Part shown: positions 53,942-63,180 of the stretch, in pieces
Layout: each line of letters starts with the position of its first letter
Numbering within the stretch: the stretch's first letter is position 1
Assembly: GCF_900108105.1 (NCBI RefSeq)
Contig: NZ_FNUR01000001.1
Span: 124,001-188,000, forward strand
Reading direction: 5' to 3'
DNA from: Butyrivibrio sp. Su6
GTDB taxonomy: Bacteria > Bacillota > Clostridia > Lachnospirales > Lachnospiraceae
Length of the DNA: 64,000 nucleotides
Notes under the pieces: model-generated
What the model was told of the DNA's origin: nothing
The model's database searches: none
Seen by the model: only the letters and a program-made list of their open reading frames with translations
Made by a program: the position numbers and the translations under genes

Positions 53942-54424
53942 TTGAGTAAGATAACAATTATTTGTGTAGGAAAAATAAAAGAAAAATACTGGAATGATGC
54001 CATTTCTGAATATTCAAAGAGACTATCCAGATACTGTAAGCTCAACATAATCGAGGTGGCAGATGAAAAGACTCCTGATAATGCGCCACCTGCAATTGAA
54101 GAGCAGATAAAAGATAAAGAGGGGAAAAGAATAATTAAAAATATCAATCCTTCTGCCTTTGTCTGTGCACTTGCCATAAACGGTAAGAAATTCACTTCAG
54201 AGAGCTTTTCTGAGTTTATAGACAGTCAGGGAGTAAAGGGAATAAACCATATTCAGTTTATTATTGGCGGATCTTTGGGACTTCATAAAAGTGTTCTTGA
54301 TCTTGCTGATCAGCATATTAGTTTTTCAGATATGACTTTCCCTCATCAGATGATGCGAGTAATCCTGCTTGAGCAGATCTACAGGGGTTACAAGATCATA
54401 AGTGGTGAGCCATATCATAAATAA
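53942..54424 (+). CDS. rlmH: 23S rRNA pseudouridine-1915 N3-methyltransferase
   Basis: RlmH methylates pseudouridine 1915 in helix 69 using SAM. The 160-residue SPOUT enzyme starts KITIICVGKIKEKYWNDAISEYSKRL. The SAM-binding knot has FIIGGSLGLHKSVLDLAD, and the end is MRVILLEQIYRGYKIISGEPYHK, the conserved tail. It starts at a TTG with only a weak GAAG site, so coupling to the preceding gene, 4 bases away, is likely. The phoH gene follows by 27 bases. Confidence 0.95.
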   Translation: MSKITIICVGKIKEKYWNDAISEYSKRLSRYCKLNIIEVADEKTPDNAPPAIEEQIKDKEGKRIIKNINPSAFVCALAINGKKFTSESFSEFIDSQGVKGINHIQFIIGGSLGLHKSVLDLADQHISFSDMTFPHQMMRVILLEQIYRGYKIISGEPYHK

Positions 54425-54451
54425 AGATTATTTATTGGGGATTAGTTTTAT

Positions 54452-55489
54452 ATGAGTGAAATTACAGAACTTAGATTATCACTTTCTGCAGAAGATGAGA
54501 GAGGGATTTTTGGGGAGAATGATAGCTATATCAGAAAAATTGAGGACAGTTTTCATGTTGAGATAATCGACAGAAACGGAGAGCTTCATATCATTGGCGA
54601 TAAAGAAGGCGCCGGTAAAGCCGCAAGTATCATCAGGGAGCTTGTTCAGCTCTACAGAAGAGGCGGCGGAATAGAGGAACAGTCAATAAATTATGCCATA
54701 ACACTCAAAGAAGAGGAGAAAAGCTCTTCCAAGCCGCGCTATAGCGAAAATGTTCTTGTAGATATAGACAAGGATGTGATCTGCCATACTATATCAGGCA
54801 AGCCTATAAAGCCCAAGACAATTGGTCAGAAAAAGTATATAGATGCGATCCGAAACAAAATGATCGTATTTGGACTTGGACCTGCAGGAACAGGAAAGAC
54901 ATATCTTGCGATGGCAATGGCGATCACTGCTTTTCAGAGAGAAGAAGTAAGCCGTATAATTCTGACAAGACCGGCAATTGAGGCTGGCGAAAAGCTTGGA
55001 TTTTTGCCGGGAGACCTTCAAAGCAAGGTCGATCCATATTTAAGGCCATTGTATGATGCGCTCTATCAGATAATGGGAACAGAGAATTTCATCAAGAATA
55101 TGGAAAAGGGTCTCATTGAAGTGGCACCCCTTGCATATATGAGAGGAAGAACACTTGATAATGCATTTATTATTCTTGATGAAGCGCAGAATACAACTCC
55201 GGCTCAAATGAAGATGTTTTTGACCAGAATCGGCTTTGGCTCAAAGGTAATTATCACTGGTGATGCCAGCCAAAAGGACCTTTCACCGGACGTTAAGTCA
55301 GGACTTGATGTGGCTCAGAGTGTCCTTAAAGGCATTGATGATATTGAATTCTGCACTCTTACAAGTAATGATGTTGTAAGACATCCGCTTGTTCAAAAGA
55401 TAGTTAAAGCATATGAGGATTATGAGAAAAAAGCAGTAAATAAACAGAAAACAAAATCTATTAGAAAACTGGAGAAGTCTCATAAGTGA
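54452..55489 (+). CDS. phoH: PhoH-family ATPase
   Basis: PhoH proteins are ATPases related to superfamily I helicases, often linked with YbeY in RNA metabolism. The 345-residue protein has an N-terminal KH-like region and Walker A GLGPAGTGKTYLAMAMA. RPAIEAGEKLGFLPGDLQSKVDPYLRPLYD follows, with Walker B FIILDEAQNTTPAQMKMFLTRIG and VIITGDASQKDL. The order phoH, membrane protein, ybeY is the classical Firmicutes order. The stop overlaps the next gene by 1 base. Confidence 0.94.
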   Translation: MSEITELRLSLSAEDERGIFGENDSYIRKIEDSFHVEIIDRNGELHIIGDKEGAGKAASIIRELVQLYRRGGGIEEQSINYAITLKEEEKSSSKPRYSENVLVDIDKDVICHTISGKPIKPKTIGQKKYIDAIRNKMIVFGLGPAGTGKTYLAMAMAITAFQREEVSRIILTRPAIEAGEKLGFLPGDLQSKVDPYLRPLYDALYQIMGTENFIKNMEKGLIEVAPLAYMRGRTLDNAFIILDEAQNTTPAQMKMFLTRIGFGSKVIITGDASQKDLSPDVKSGLDVAQSVLKGIDDIEFCTLTSNDVVRHPLVQKIVKAYEDYEKKAVNKQKTKSIRKLEKSHK

Positions 55490-56703
55490 TGGAAAAGAAA
55501 GAACTGTCTTTCAATAAAATTGAGTTGTTATATGCTGGTATGTTTATACTTACCGGCTTATTAGTGGGCTTATTTTCCTTTATACTTAGTAAAAGCTATG
55601 AAGCAATTTTACGGAACGTGATAGTTTCTCTTATAATGTCAGGAACAACTATTTTTATGCTTTTAGATGCTGCCGGTAGAGGAAAGAGCGGTTTTTCATA
55701 TGATAATTATGATAAAAAAATAAGATTTGTAATTGCATATGTTATAACTCTTATTCTTTCCTGCGTGCTGTCACTTGTTCCTGATCAGTTTTGGCCATAT
55801 ATGTCATTTTTTGTGATATTGGCCCTTTTTTCAAATAATGAGATAGGAATGATATCAGGCACCAGTTTTGTGATCCTGACAGTAATGCTTGAAGAGAATG
55901 GCAGCTATTCAGAGCTTTTCATGTATGTGCTTGCAGGTGCTGTTGCTATTGCTGTTTTCAGGGATCTTAATGAGAACACAAAGATAGCTTTTCCTACATT
56001 TATATCTTTGACCATGCAGGCAGTCTTACTTGTGGCATTTAATGTTCTGTTTCAGAACAGAACTCTGGGAATTAAGGTTCTTTTATTGCCAATCCTTAAT
56101 CTCATGTTAAATCTTCTGATACTTTTGATATTTCTTAATATGTTTGGTGTCTATGTTATCCGAAAGTCCAATGACATGTATATGGAGATCAATGACCCTG
56201 AATTTTCTCTTTTGCAGGCACTAAAAGAGAAGGATCCTGATGAGTATTACAGGGCTATCCACACAGCTTACCTCTCCGAGAGGATCGCTATGGGACTTGG
56301 CTTTAATGCGAGAGCGGTTAAGTCATGCTCTTATTACCACAGGATAGGAATTCTTGAGGGGAAGATGGACTATGAGGATGTTTCACATTATTATACAGAA
56401 AACAGCTTTCCTCTTGAAGCTATAGAGTTTTTGCGTGAATATATGGTGCCTTCAAAAGCATCAATAAGATCTAAAGAAGCTTTAACGGTGCAATTATCGG
56501 AAACAGTTATTGCAACCATAATGCTGCTTATAAAAAAAGACCCTAATGTGAATATTGATTATGATCATCTGATTGATGGAATAATAGATAAAAAAATAGA
56601 GAACGGTGAGCTTAACGCTTATGATGTTACCTTTAGGGAACTTAATGAAATGAGGAAAATCCTTAAGAAGGAGAAACTATACTATGGTTTTTTACGTAGA
56701 TAA
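55489..56703 (+). CDS. Degenerate PgpH-like (7TM-HD) membrane protein
   Basis: By position between phoH and ybeY this should be PgpH, the 7TM-HD phosphodiesterase that degrades c-di-AMP. The 404-residue protein keeps about seven to eight transmembrane helices (about 10-230) and a cytosolic C-terminal domain. However, it lacks the large extracytoplasmic domain of PgpH (normally about 700 residues in all). The HD signature YYHDIGK is YYHRIG here (near residue 285), so the metal-binding Asp is Arg. The later His ligands (SHVKDG and QHHG in relatives) are not found. It is probably not a working phosphodiesterase. The ATG at 55489 overlaps the phoH stop; GTG 55486 is also possible. Confidence 0.7.
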   Translation: MEKKELSFNKIELLYAGMFILTGLLVGLFSFILSKSYEAILRNVIVSLIMSGTTIFMLLDAAGRGKSGFSYDNYDKKIRFVIAYVITLILSCVLSLVPDQFWPYMSFFVILALFSNNEIGMISGTSFVILTVMLEENGSYSELFMYVLAGAVAIAVFRDLNENTKIAFPTFISLTMQAVLLVAFNVLFQNRTLGIKVLLLPILNLMLNLLILLIFLNMFGVYVIRKSNDMYMEINDPEFSLLQALKEKDPDEYYRAIHTAYLSERIAMGLGFNARAVKSCSYYHRIGILEGKMDYEDVSHYYTENSFPLEAIEFLREYMVPSKASIRSKEALTVQLSETVIATIMLLIKKDPNVNIDYDHLIDGIIDKKIENGELNAYDVTFRELNEMRKILKKEKLYYGFLRR

Positions 56704-57187
56704 TGAAGTAGACGCAAAATTCGATTTTGATATAGAAGAGATTGCAAGTCTTGTAGCCGCTAAGGTTCTTGAGACAGAGGGGTGCGATCATGAAGTTGAG
56801 ATAAGTCTTATAATTACTGATGATGAAGGCATTAGGGAGATGAATAATGAATTCAGGGAAATTGACAGACCTACTGATGTTCTTTCTTTTCCTAATGTTA
56901 GTTATGAGATCCCCGGTGATTTTTCTGTAATGGATGGGGAACAGAATATAGACCTTTTGAATCCTGATACGGGCAATATTATGTTTGGGGACATTGTTGT
57001 CAATGAGAACAGGGTAAGAGAGCAGGCCAAAGAATATGGCCATAGCGAGAAGAGGGAATTTGCATTTCTGATAGCACACAGTATGCTTCATTTATGCGGC
57101 TATGATCATATGGAAGAGGATGAAGCTGCTGTGATGGAAAATAAACAGAGAGAAGTTTTAGAGGCACTTGGAATTACAAGGGACTGA
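56684..57187 (+). CDS. ybeY: Endoribonuclease YbeY
   Basis: YbeY is a zinc-dependent single-strand endonuclease needed for 16S rRNA 3' maturation and ribosome quality control. The 167-residue protein has the motif HSMLHLCGYDH with zinc ligands His132, His136 and His142, and TDVLSFPN upstream. The start at 56684 follows AAGGAG and overlaps the preceding gene by 20 bases, suggesting coupling. Era, its usual neighbour, is 50 kb away in this genome. Confidence 0.95.
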   Translation: MVFYVDNEVDAKFDFDIEEIASLVAAKVLETEGCDHEVEISLIITDDEGIREMNNEFREIDRPTDVLSFPNVSYEIPGDFSVMDGEQNIDLLNPDTGNIMFGDIVVNENRVREQAKEYGHSEKREFAFLIAHSMLHLCGYDHMEEDEAAVMENKQREVLEALGITRD

Positions 57188-57205
57188 TATTTTGGGAGCA
57201 GAAGT

Positions 57206-58846
57206 ATGAAGCAGTATTTTGAGGAAAAAAGAATAAGACCGGATGTTATTACATCAATGTTTTTCTTTTCCGTTCTTATAATGATGATTTATGAGATCAT
57301 AACCCTTAGGATCTATGGGGACAAGGGAGCCGGCTTTGTTGCAGGGCCTATGGTTATTTTCTATATTCTGTACCTGGCATTTATTCTTGCTGTTCAAAAG
57401 TCAGTTTGGATCATGGTAAGGCTCAGGGCCAGAAGGTCACAGTATTTAAATGCACAGACCAATATGGTAAGGTCTTTTAGAATTTTTGCATTCTGTGGCC
57501 TGATAGTATTTGCAGTGCTTTTAATTAGCAGTTATTATTGCTCAGAAATTCTATTTGGGTCTACAAGATCTTTGTTTCATTGCATTATAGTTGCTGTATG
57601 TGCTTTATTTATGTCAATACAGGGCGTCCTAAGAGGTTACCTTCAGGGACTGGGCTATACAAAACCAATAGTTATTTCTGATGTGCTTATTGCAGTGTGT
57701 GCTCTTGTATCAGGAACTATAATATCTGCAGTTCTTTATAACTATGGACTTAAGGTTAATAATCTTTTCCATGTTAATGAGCTCAGCAGCGTTTATGGCT
57801 CAACAGGAATGATGATCGGAATACTTATTGGTGTTATAGCAGGCTTTATTCAAATTGTTGTAAGCTTTGTGCTCAGGAAAAATGAGATAAAAGAAATTGT
57901 AAAGCAGGGAGCACCAAGATACCTTGATAATAAGAATGATGTCCTTATTACCATAAGATCAATAATTCCTTTATATGTTACACCTGCACTGGTGATCCTT
58001 TTTGATATTGTTTTTTATGTTATACATCAAAAACGTATTGCTGCGGAGGGAGATTATATCCTTAACTACGGAGTATACGCAGGACGCGTGCTAAGCCTTA
58101 TTTCTGTATTTGTTATTTTGGGTATCGTTCCATTTATTAAGATGTGGAACAGAATAATGGCGCGTATCGAGAGAGATGAGATAACAGGTGCAAAAGACAG
58201 ATTGAAGTCTTTAGCGCATAGTTTTTTTGCTTTGTCTGTGCCTTGTATGGTCTTCATATTTGTTATGGCAAAAACGGTTGAGATTGCTGTATTTGGTAAG
58301 AATAATGATCTTTCAAATTATCTTATTGAATTGGGGAGCCTGTTAATTGTTTTTGCGCCTATAGCAGTTTTCTTTTCATGGCTGTTAAATCATATGGGAA
58401 AAGCAATACTTGCGCTTGTTTCAATTTTGCTTTCATGGATACTTCATGTTGTTATGATGTTTGTTTTAGTTATTTTTGCAAATATGGGAGCATATGGAAT
58501 CCTTATATCGCTTATTGTTTCATTTGTTCTGTATGACATTGTTTGCTATCTCTTGCTTTGCAAGATGCTCAAATACAGACAGGAAATAATAAGGACTGTA
58601 GGAGTGCCGCTTTTGTGTTCTGCAATTGCAGGACTTCTTGCTTTTATAATCAATGTGATCTTCCTGAATCTGATAGGAGATATTTTGACTTTGGTTATTG
58701 CACTTCTTTTATATTCAGTTCTTTATATTGTACTTATGATCATCTTCAGGGGACTTACAGCAAAAGAAATAAGCAGGATTCCTTTGGGAAATGTATTTAT
58801 GATGCTGGCCGGTAATTTTGGAGTTCAAAAAAGTTTAGAGGATTAA
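57206..58846 (+). CDS. MOP-superfamily lipid/polysaccharide flippase-like protein
   Basis: The 546-residue protein has 12 to 14 predicted transmembrane helices and the MATE/MOP layout. It includes the loop QGVLRGYLQGLGYTKPIVISDVL, reminiscent of SpoVB, MurJ and polysaccharide biosynthesis proteins that flip lipid-linked sugars. The strongly conserved charged residues of MurJ are not obvious. Which lipid-linked substrate it moves cannot be told. GGGAG lies before the ATG; the gene follows ybeY by 18 bases and precedes the flavoprotein by 2, so it is part of the same run. Confidence 0.75.
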   Translation: MKQYFEEKRIRPDVITSMFFFSVLIMMIYEIITLRIYGDKGAGFVAGPMVIFYILYLAFILAVQKSVWIMVRLRARRSQYLNAQTNMVRSFRIFAFCGLIVFAVLLISSYYCSEILFGSTRSLFHCIIVAVCALFMSIQGVLRGYLQGLGYTKPIVISDVLIAVCALVSGTIISAVLYNYGLKVNNLFHVNELSSVYGSTGMMIGILIGVIAGFIQIVVSFVLRKNEIKEIVKQGAPRYLDNKNDVLITIRSIIPLYVTPALVILFDIVFYVIHQKRIAAEGDYILNYGVYAGRVLSLISVFVILGIVPFIKMWNRIMARIERDEITGAKDRLKSLAHSFFALSVPCMVFIFVMAKTVEIAVFGKNNDLSNYLIELGSLLIVFAPIAVFFSWLLNHMGKAILALVSILLSWILHVVMMFVLVIFANMGAYGILISLIVSFVLYDIVCYLLLCKMLKYRQEIIRTVGVPLLCSAIAGLLAFIINVIFLNLIGDILTLVIALLLYSVLYIVLMIIFRGLTAKEISRIPLGNVFMMLAGNFGVQKSLED

Positions 58847-58848
58847 AA

Positions 58849-60081
58849 TTGGATAGAAGAATAATTGTAGCCGGTGGTGGTGCATCAGGAATGTGTGCCG
58901 CTATATATGCTGCCAGAAATGGTGCGTCAGTGACCATAATTGAAAAGAATAATCAGCTTGGCAAAAAGCTCTCTATGACTGGAAATGGCAGATGCAATAT
59001 TTCCAATCTTAACATGAATGAGAAAATGTATAATGCTGCTGCCGAAAAGAGAATGAAGCAGTGGCTTTCTGTCTATGGAGTTTTGGATGTTATAAGCTTT
59101 TTTAAATCACTTGGAATAGTTGTAAAAAGCGAAGATGGATATTTATATCCTTTATCAGGGCAGGCTCAGAGCGTTGTTCAGGCTTTTGAAAATGAGATAA
59201 AAAGGCTCGGGATCAATGTAATATTTGGTGAGCAGCTAAAATCGGTTGAACCCATTACAGGGGGACAGGAAAGAAAGTATCGCGTTATTACAAATAACAC
59301 ATTTTATGAGGCCGACAGGGTTATTATCGCCACAGGCTCTTTATCCGGACCAAAAACCACTATGTCTACCGGAGATGGATATTATATATGTAAAAAGCTT
59401 GGACTTACTATTAAAGATACTTATCCTGCTCTTGTCGGATTTAAGGCAGATCCTGAGGAGATAATGCCTGAAGGTGGTGTTAGAAGTCTTGCCGAGATTT
59501 CATTTTTACTTGGAACAGAAGTTGTTGCAAAAGAATATGGTGAGCTTCAGATAACCAAAGATGGCATCTCAGGAATTCCTGTAATGCAGGCAAGTTCTAA
59601 AGTTGTAAGATTATTAGAAGAAAAGAAACCTATAACAGCTGTAGTAAACTTTTTCCCTGATTATGATGAGGACGATTATGTATCCCTGGAAAAAGAGATG
59701 CTAAGACTACGTGATGAAAGAACACTTTCTGACTTTTTAACAGGATTTCATAATAGCTTCATTACAGATATGATCATTAAAAAGATGAAAATGGGCAGAT
59801 CCATGAAAATGAAGAATATATCTGAGAGCATGGTTCTTAGTATACTTGATAGTTACAGGAATTATAAGATAAAACTTGATTCCAATTATGGATATTTGCA
59901 GTCCCAGGTTACATCAGGCGGTGTAAGTCTTGGTGATGTGAGGGATGATATGACCACAACATCCCATGACGGAATATTTGTCGTTGGAGAGCTTGTTGAT
60001 GTTGATGGAAGATGTGGAGGCTACAATCTTCAATGGGCCTTTACATCAGGCAGCATCGCAGGAACTGTGGCATCGATATAG
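58849..60081 (+). CDS. HI0933/YhiN-family FAD-dependent oxidoreductase
   Basis: A 410-residue flavoprotein of the HI0933 family, known in gut clostridia as BaiN-like. The N-terminal dinucleotide fold is VAGGGASGMCAAIYAARNGASVTIIEKNNQLGKKLSMTGNGRCNISN. The later FAD contacts are VIIATGSLSGPKTT and, at the end, GIFVVGELVDVDGRCGGYNLQWAFTSG. The substrate is unknown; BaiN acts in bile acid 7-dehydroxylation in some species, but most members have no known role. Start TTG at 58849, 2 bases after the flippase stop. Confidence 0.88.
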   Translation: MDRRIIVAGGGASGMCAAIYAARNGASVTIIEKNNQLGKKLSMTGNGRCNISNLNMNEKMYNAAAEKRMKQWLSVYGVLDVISFFKSLGIVVKSEDGYLYPLSGQAQSVVQAFENEIKRLGINVIFGEQLKSVEPITGGQERKYRVITNNTFYEADRVIIATGSLSGPKTTMSTGDGYYICKKLGLTIKDTYPALVGFKADPEEIMPEGGVRSLAEISFLLGTEVVAKEYGELQITKDGISGIPVMQASSKVVRLLEEKKPITAVVNFFPDYDEDDYVSLEKEMLRLRDERTLSDFLTGFHNSFITDMIIKKMKMGRSMKMKNISESMVLSILDSYRNYKIKLDSNYGYLQSQVTSGGVSLGDVRDDMTTTSHDGIFVVGELVDVDGRCGGYNLQWAFTSGSIAGTVASI

Positions 60082-60136
60082 TTTTGGCTGTGCAAAGATT
60101 TTGTGTTTTGGATGATATGATTATAGGAAAATATAA

Positions 60137-61816
60137 ATGATAAGAATTAACCAGATTAAGATAATTCATGACGAGAATAAGAGCTATGATTACGATACAA
60201 TAAATGATGTCTTAAAGGCAAAGGTTGCAAAGATACTGCGAGTTTCTGTGGATGATATGGAATCCTTTGAAATTATCAGGCATTCGATTGATGCCAGAAA
60301 AAAGCCTGAGATTTATCATATTTATATTGTCGATGTTTCTTTGAAAAATAATAGTGAAGAAGGTGTCGTAAAGAAATGCAGGAATAAGGATGTTTCTATA
60401 ATTGAACCTGTACGATATGCATTTCCTTATGTGTATCAGCATGGCAAGGAGGAAGACCTTAGGCCTGTTATTATAGGTGCGGGGCCTGCAGGACTTTTTT
60501 GCGGATATGTACTTGCAAAGAACGGATTTAAGCCACTTATTCTTGAAAGAGGTTCTGACGTAGATAAAAGAACAGAAATCGTTGAACATTTTTGGAAGAG
60601 CGGAGAGCTTGACGAAACCACCAATGTTCAGTTTGGAGAAGGCGGAGCAGGAACTTTTTCTGATGGTAAACTTAATACCATGGTCAAAGATAAGGATGGC
60701 AGAGGAAGAGCTGCACTTAAGATTTTTGTAGAAAATGGCGCTCCCATAGATATTTTATATGATGCCAAACCACATATAGGTACTGATATATTAAGAGATG
60801 TTGTTAAGAACATGAGAAACAATATCATAAAATGGGGCGGCGAAGTAAGGTTTGAATCAAAGGTCGATGAGATTGAGGTTTCAAAAGACAGTGAGATAAA
60901 AGCTCTCAAAGTTGGTGATGAATGTATCCCTTGCAGCGAAGCTGTTCTTGCAATTGGGCACAGTGCCCGTGATACTTTTTATATGCTTAAGGATAAGAAT
61001 GTAGAGATGAACCCTAAGCCTTTTGCTGTAGGATTCAGAGTTGAGCATCCTCAAGCACTTATCAATTATTCGCAGTATAAAATAGCGGAACCAAAGGCCT
61101 TGGAGCCTGCGCCATATAAGCTTACGACAACTACAGATTCCGGAAGGGGAGTTTATTCTTTTTGCATGTGTCCCGGAGGCTTTGTCGTTAATGCTTCGTC
61201 TGAGAAAGGGAGGCTGGCTGTAAATGGAATGAGTTATAGCAGGCGTGACAGTAAAAATGCCAACTCTGCAATTATTATTACAGTTGATCCCAAAGATTTT
61301 GGCAGTGATGATGTATTATCCGGGGTAGAGTTTCAGCGAGGTCTTGAAGAAAAGGCCTATAAAGCCGGAAATGGTAAGATTCCTGTTGAGTACTATGGGA
61401 AGTTTAAAGAAGCTGTATCAGGTGCGTCAGATTTGGCTAATGAGGATGCTACATTGACTCAGGTTCAGAAAGATTTTAAACTTATAGAAAACACTCCATC
61501 CATGAAAGGAGATTATGTATTTGCAAACGTGCATGATATTCTTCCGGATGATTTAAATAATGCTTTTGTCCAAGGTATGGAAAAATTTGGACGAATGATA
61601 AAAGGATACAACAGCGAATATGCTCTTGTATCAGGAGTGGAGTCCAGAACGTCGTCTCCAGTCAGGATAGTCAGGGGGGAAAACGGGGAATCTGTCAATG
61701 TGAAGGGGCTTTTTCCCTGTGGCGAAGGTGCGGGCTATGCAGGTGGCATAATGTCTGCAGCGATGGACGGAATGAAAATAGCAGAATATGTGGCAGGGAG
61801 GATATGTAAAAAATGA
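60137..61816 (+). CDS. FAD-dependent protein (NAD(P)/FAD oxidoreductase-like, YtfP type)
   Basis: This 559-residue protein belongs to the uncharacterised FAD-dependent group common in Bacteroidetes and clostridia. It begins with a ferredoxin-like N-terminal domain (about 1-95, RINQIKIIHDENKSYDYDTINDVL). An FAD fold follows (VIIGAGPAGLFCGYVLAKNGFKPLILERGSDVDKR), then QFGEGGAGTFSDGKL, and ends GLFPCGEGAGYAGGIMSAAMDG. No substrate is known. It lies 55 bases after the HI0933-type gene and overlaps the next gene by 4 bases. Confidence 0.85.
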   Translation: MIRINQIKIIHDENKSYDYDTINDVLKAKVAKILRVSVDDMESFEIIRHSIDARKKPEIYHIYIVDVSLKNNSEEGVVKKCRNKDVSIIEPVRYAFPYVYQHGKEEDLRPVIIGAGPAGLFCGYVLAKNGFKPLILERGSDVDKRTEIVEHFWKSGELDETTNVQFGEGGAGTFSDGKLNTMVKDKDGRGRAALKIFVENGAPIDILYDAKPHIGTDILRDVVKNMRNNIIKWGGEVRFESKVDEIEVSKDSEIKALKVGDECIPCSEAVLAIGHSARDTFYMLKDKNVEMNPKPFAVGFRVEHPQALINYSQYKIAEPKALEPAPYKLTTTTDSGRGVYSFCMCPGGFVVNASSEKGRLAVNGMSYSRRDSKNANSAIIITVDPKDFGSDDVLSGVEFQRGLEEKAYKAGNGKIPVEYYGKFKEAVSGASDLANEDATLTQVQKDFKLIENTPSMKGDYVFANVHDILPDDLNNAFVQGMEKFGRMIKGYNSEYALVSGVESRTSSPVRIVRGENGESVNVKGLFPCGEGAGYAGGIMSAAMDGMKIAEYVAGRICKK

Positions 61817-62394
61817 AAAAAAGTAATTCTTTTGGGACAAAGCAGATTGCGATAACGGCGATTCTTTTGGCAATCTGTCTTATAAGTCAGATCTTCAAAT
61901 CTTTAAGTGTTTTTATTACAGGGCCGGTTATAAATGCGTGCCTTCTATTGGCAGCTTCACTTGTTAATTTGCCATGTGCGATCGCCTTATCTGTTATTAC
62001 TCCGATAACAGCTTACTTTATAGCGGCATCGCCTGTAATGATGGTAGTACCGGGCATAATTCCATTTATCATGCTTGGAAATGTGGTACTTGTAGTAGCT
62101 ATGAATTATCTCTTAAAGGGAGATCTAAATGATTTAAAACTTGATGGAAGATTTAGCCTTATGTTTATTCTAAAGGCAGTTTTATGTGCACTTTTAAAGG
62201 CAGCTTTTATGGGCGTAACAATTTCCTTATGGCTATTACCTACATTTATTCCTGAGCAGTCACCACTTCGCCAGAAAATGCCTGTGTTCCAGTACACATT
62301 TTCAGCAGTGCAGTTTATCACAGCATGTATTGGCTTTATTTATTTCGCTATTATTCTCGTAGCAATCAAGAGTTATGCAAAAAGAAATAGTTAA
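61813..62394 (+). CDS. ECF transporter S component-like membrane protein
   Basis: A 193-residue protein with five to six hydrophobic segments and the small-integral-membrane look of energy-coupling factor S components: QIAITAILLAICLISQIFK, an inward MMVVPGIIPFIMLGN, and a C-terminal VQFITACIGFIYFAIIL. No AAxxA-type signature for T-component docking is clear. It overlaps the upstream FAD gene by 4 bases and the downstream folate gene by 20. Its position next to 5-formyl-THF cyclo-ligase hints at a folate-related substrate, an inference only. Vitamin uptake S components are otherwise hard to tell apart from sequence. Confidence 0.6.
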   Translation: MKKSNSFGTKQIAITAILLAICLISQIFKSLSVFITGPVINACLLLAASLVNLPCAIALSVITPITAYFIAASPVMMVVPGIIPFIMLGNVVLVVAMNYLLKGDLNDLKLDGRFSLMFILKAVLCALLKAAFMGVTISLWLLPTFIPEQSPLRQKMPVFQYTFSAVQFITACIGFIYFAIILVAIKSYAKRNS

Positions 62395-62947
62395 GGAAAA
62401 AGACAGGATACGAAAAGAGGTCCTGGATAAAAGAAATCAGATCTCACCAAAGAATCTTTTGGAAAAAAGCAGCTTAATTTCTGAAAAGCTTTTTGCGCTT
62501 GAAGACTATAATGCTTCAGAGAATCTTTTGATCTATGCTTCTATGAAAAGCGAAGTCATAACAGATGGCATAATTGACAGAGCTTTGAAGGATGGTAAAA
62601 AGGTCTTTTGCCCAAAGTGCATGAACAGGCAGGAAGGAATTATGGAGTTCATCCAAATAAAAAGCATATTGGATTTAAAGGAAGGCTACATGGGAATCAG
62701 AGAGCCGCAGATTCTTGACGATTCAGTTATATTTGATGGACCAATAGAAAAAACTCTTGTAGTAGTTCCGGGGGTTGCTTTTGATAAAAGAGGCAATAGG
62801 ATAGGGTATAAGGGTGGATATTATGACAGATTTCTTTTTAGGTTTCCTGGTATCAGATCTGCAGCGCTTGCATTTACTGAGCAGCTTGTTGACGATGTTC
62901 CTTACGATGTGCATGATATTCCGATTGATAAGTTGTTATATTCATAA
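62375..62947 (+). CDS. 5-formyltetrahydrofolate cyclo-ligase
   Basis: This enzyme recycles 5-formyl-THF to 5,10-methenyl-THF with ATP. The 190-residue protein has DRIRKEVLDKRNQIS near the start. KVFCPKCMN lies in the middle, and the signature VVPGVAFDKRGNRIGYKGGYYDRFL includes the Arg and Gly residues that bind ATP and folate. It starts at an ATG inside the end of the preceding gene. It ends at a strong terminator. The folate genes fhs and folD at 46-49 kb use its product. Confidence 0.94.
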   Translation: MQKEIVKEKDRIRKEVLDKRNQISPKNLLEKSSLISEKLFALEDYNASENLLIYASMKSEVITDGIIDRALKDGKKVFCPKCMNRQEGIMEFIQIKSILDLKEGYMGIREPQILDDSVIFDGPIEKTLVVVPGVAFDKRGNRIGYKGGYYDRFLFRFPGIRSAALAFTEQLVDDVPYDVHDIPIDKLLYS

Positions 62948-62984
62948 AAAAAGCCTTTCACCTTTGGAGGTGGAAGGCTTTTTT
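62946..62984 (+). terminator. Bidirectional terminator between convergent units
   Basis: AAAAAAGCCTTTCACC and GGTGGAAGGCTTTTTT pair with one mismatch around a 6-base loop (arms 62947-62962 and 69-84 of the 62900s). A and T edges fit termination in both directions, shared with the minus-strand operon. Confidence 0.88.
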
Positions 62985-62998
62985 CTATCTCTTTTTTA

Positions 62999-63166
62999 TT
63001 ATAAATGCTGATCTCTGTCAATTTTGTCGTAGTGTTTTTGAAGCCATGGATAAATGGCGGCAGTTAGTTTCATATCAAGATTAAAGATATAAACTCCAAA
63101 TGTTACAACAAAGAGAATTAAAACAATGATAACAATTACTTTTAATATATGCAAAAATACGTACAT
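62999..63166 (-). CDS. Small single-pass membrane ORF, 55 residues
   Basis: A short minus-strand ORF starting with ATG at 63166 behind AAAGGAGAAACACTA. It is predicted as one N-terminal helix (FLHILKVIVIIVLILFVVTF) with a charged C-terminus (QKHYDKIDRDQHL). It starts 14 bases after the stop of the dehydratase gene on the same strand and ends at a terminator. The good ribosome site and fixed topology suggest it is expressed, but the family is unknown. Confidence 0.6.
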   Translation of the reverse strand: MYVFLHILKVIVIIVLILFVVTFGVYIFNLDMKLTAAIYPWLQKHYDKIDRDQHL

Positions 63167-63180
63167 TAGTGTTTCTCCTT

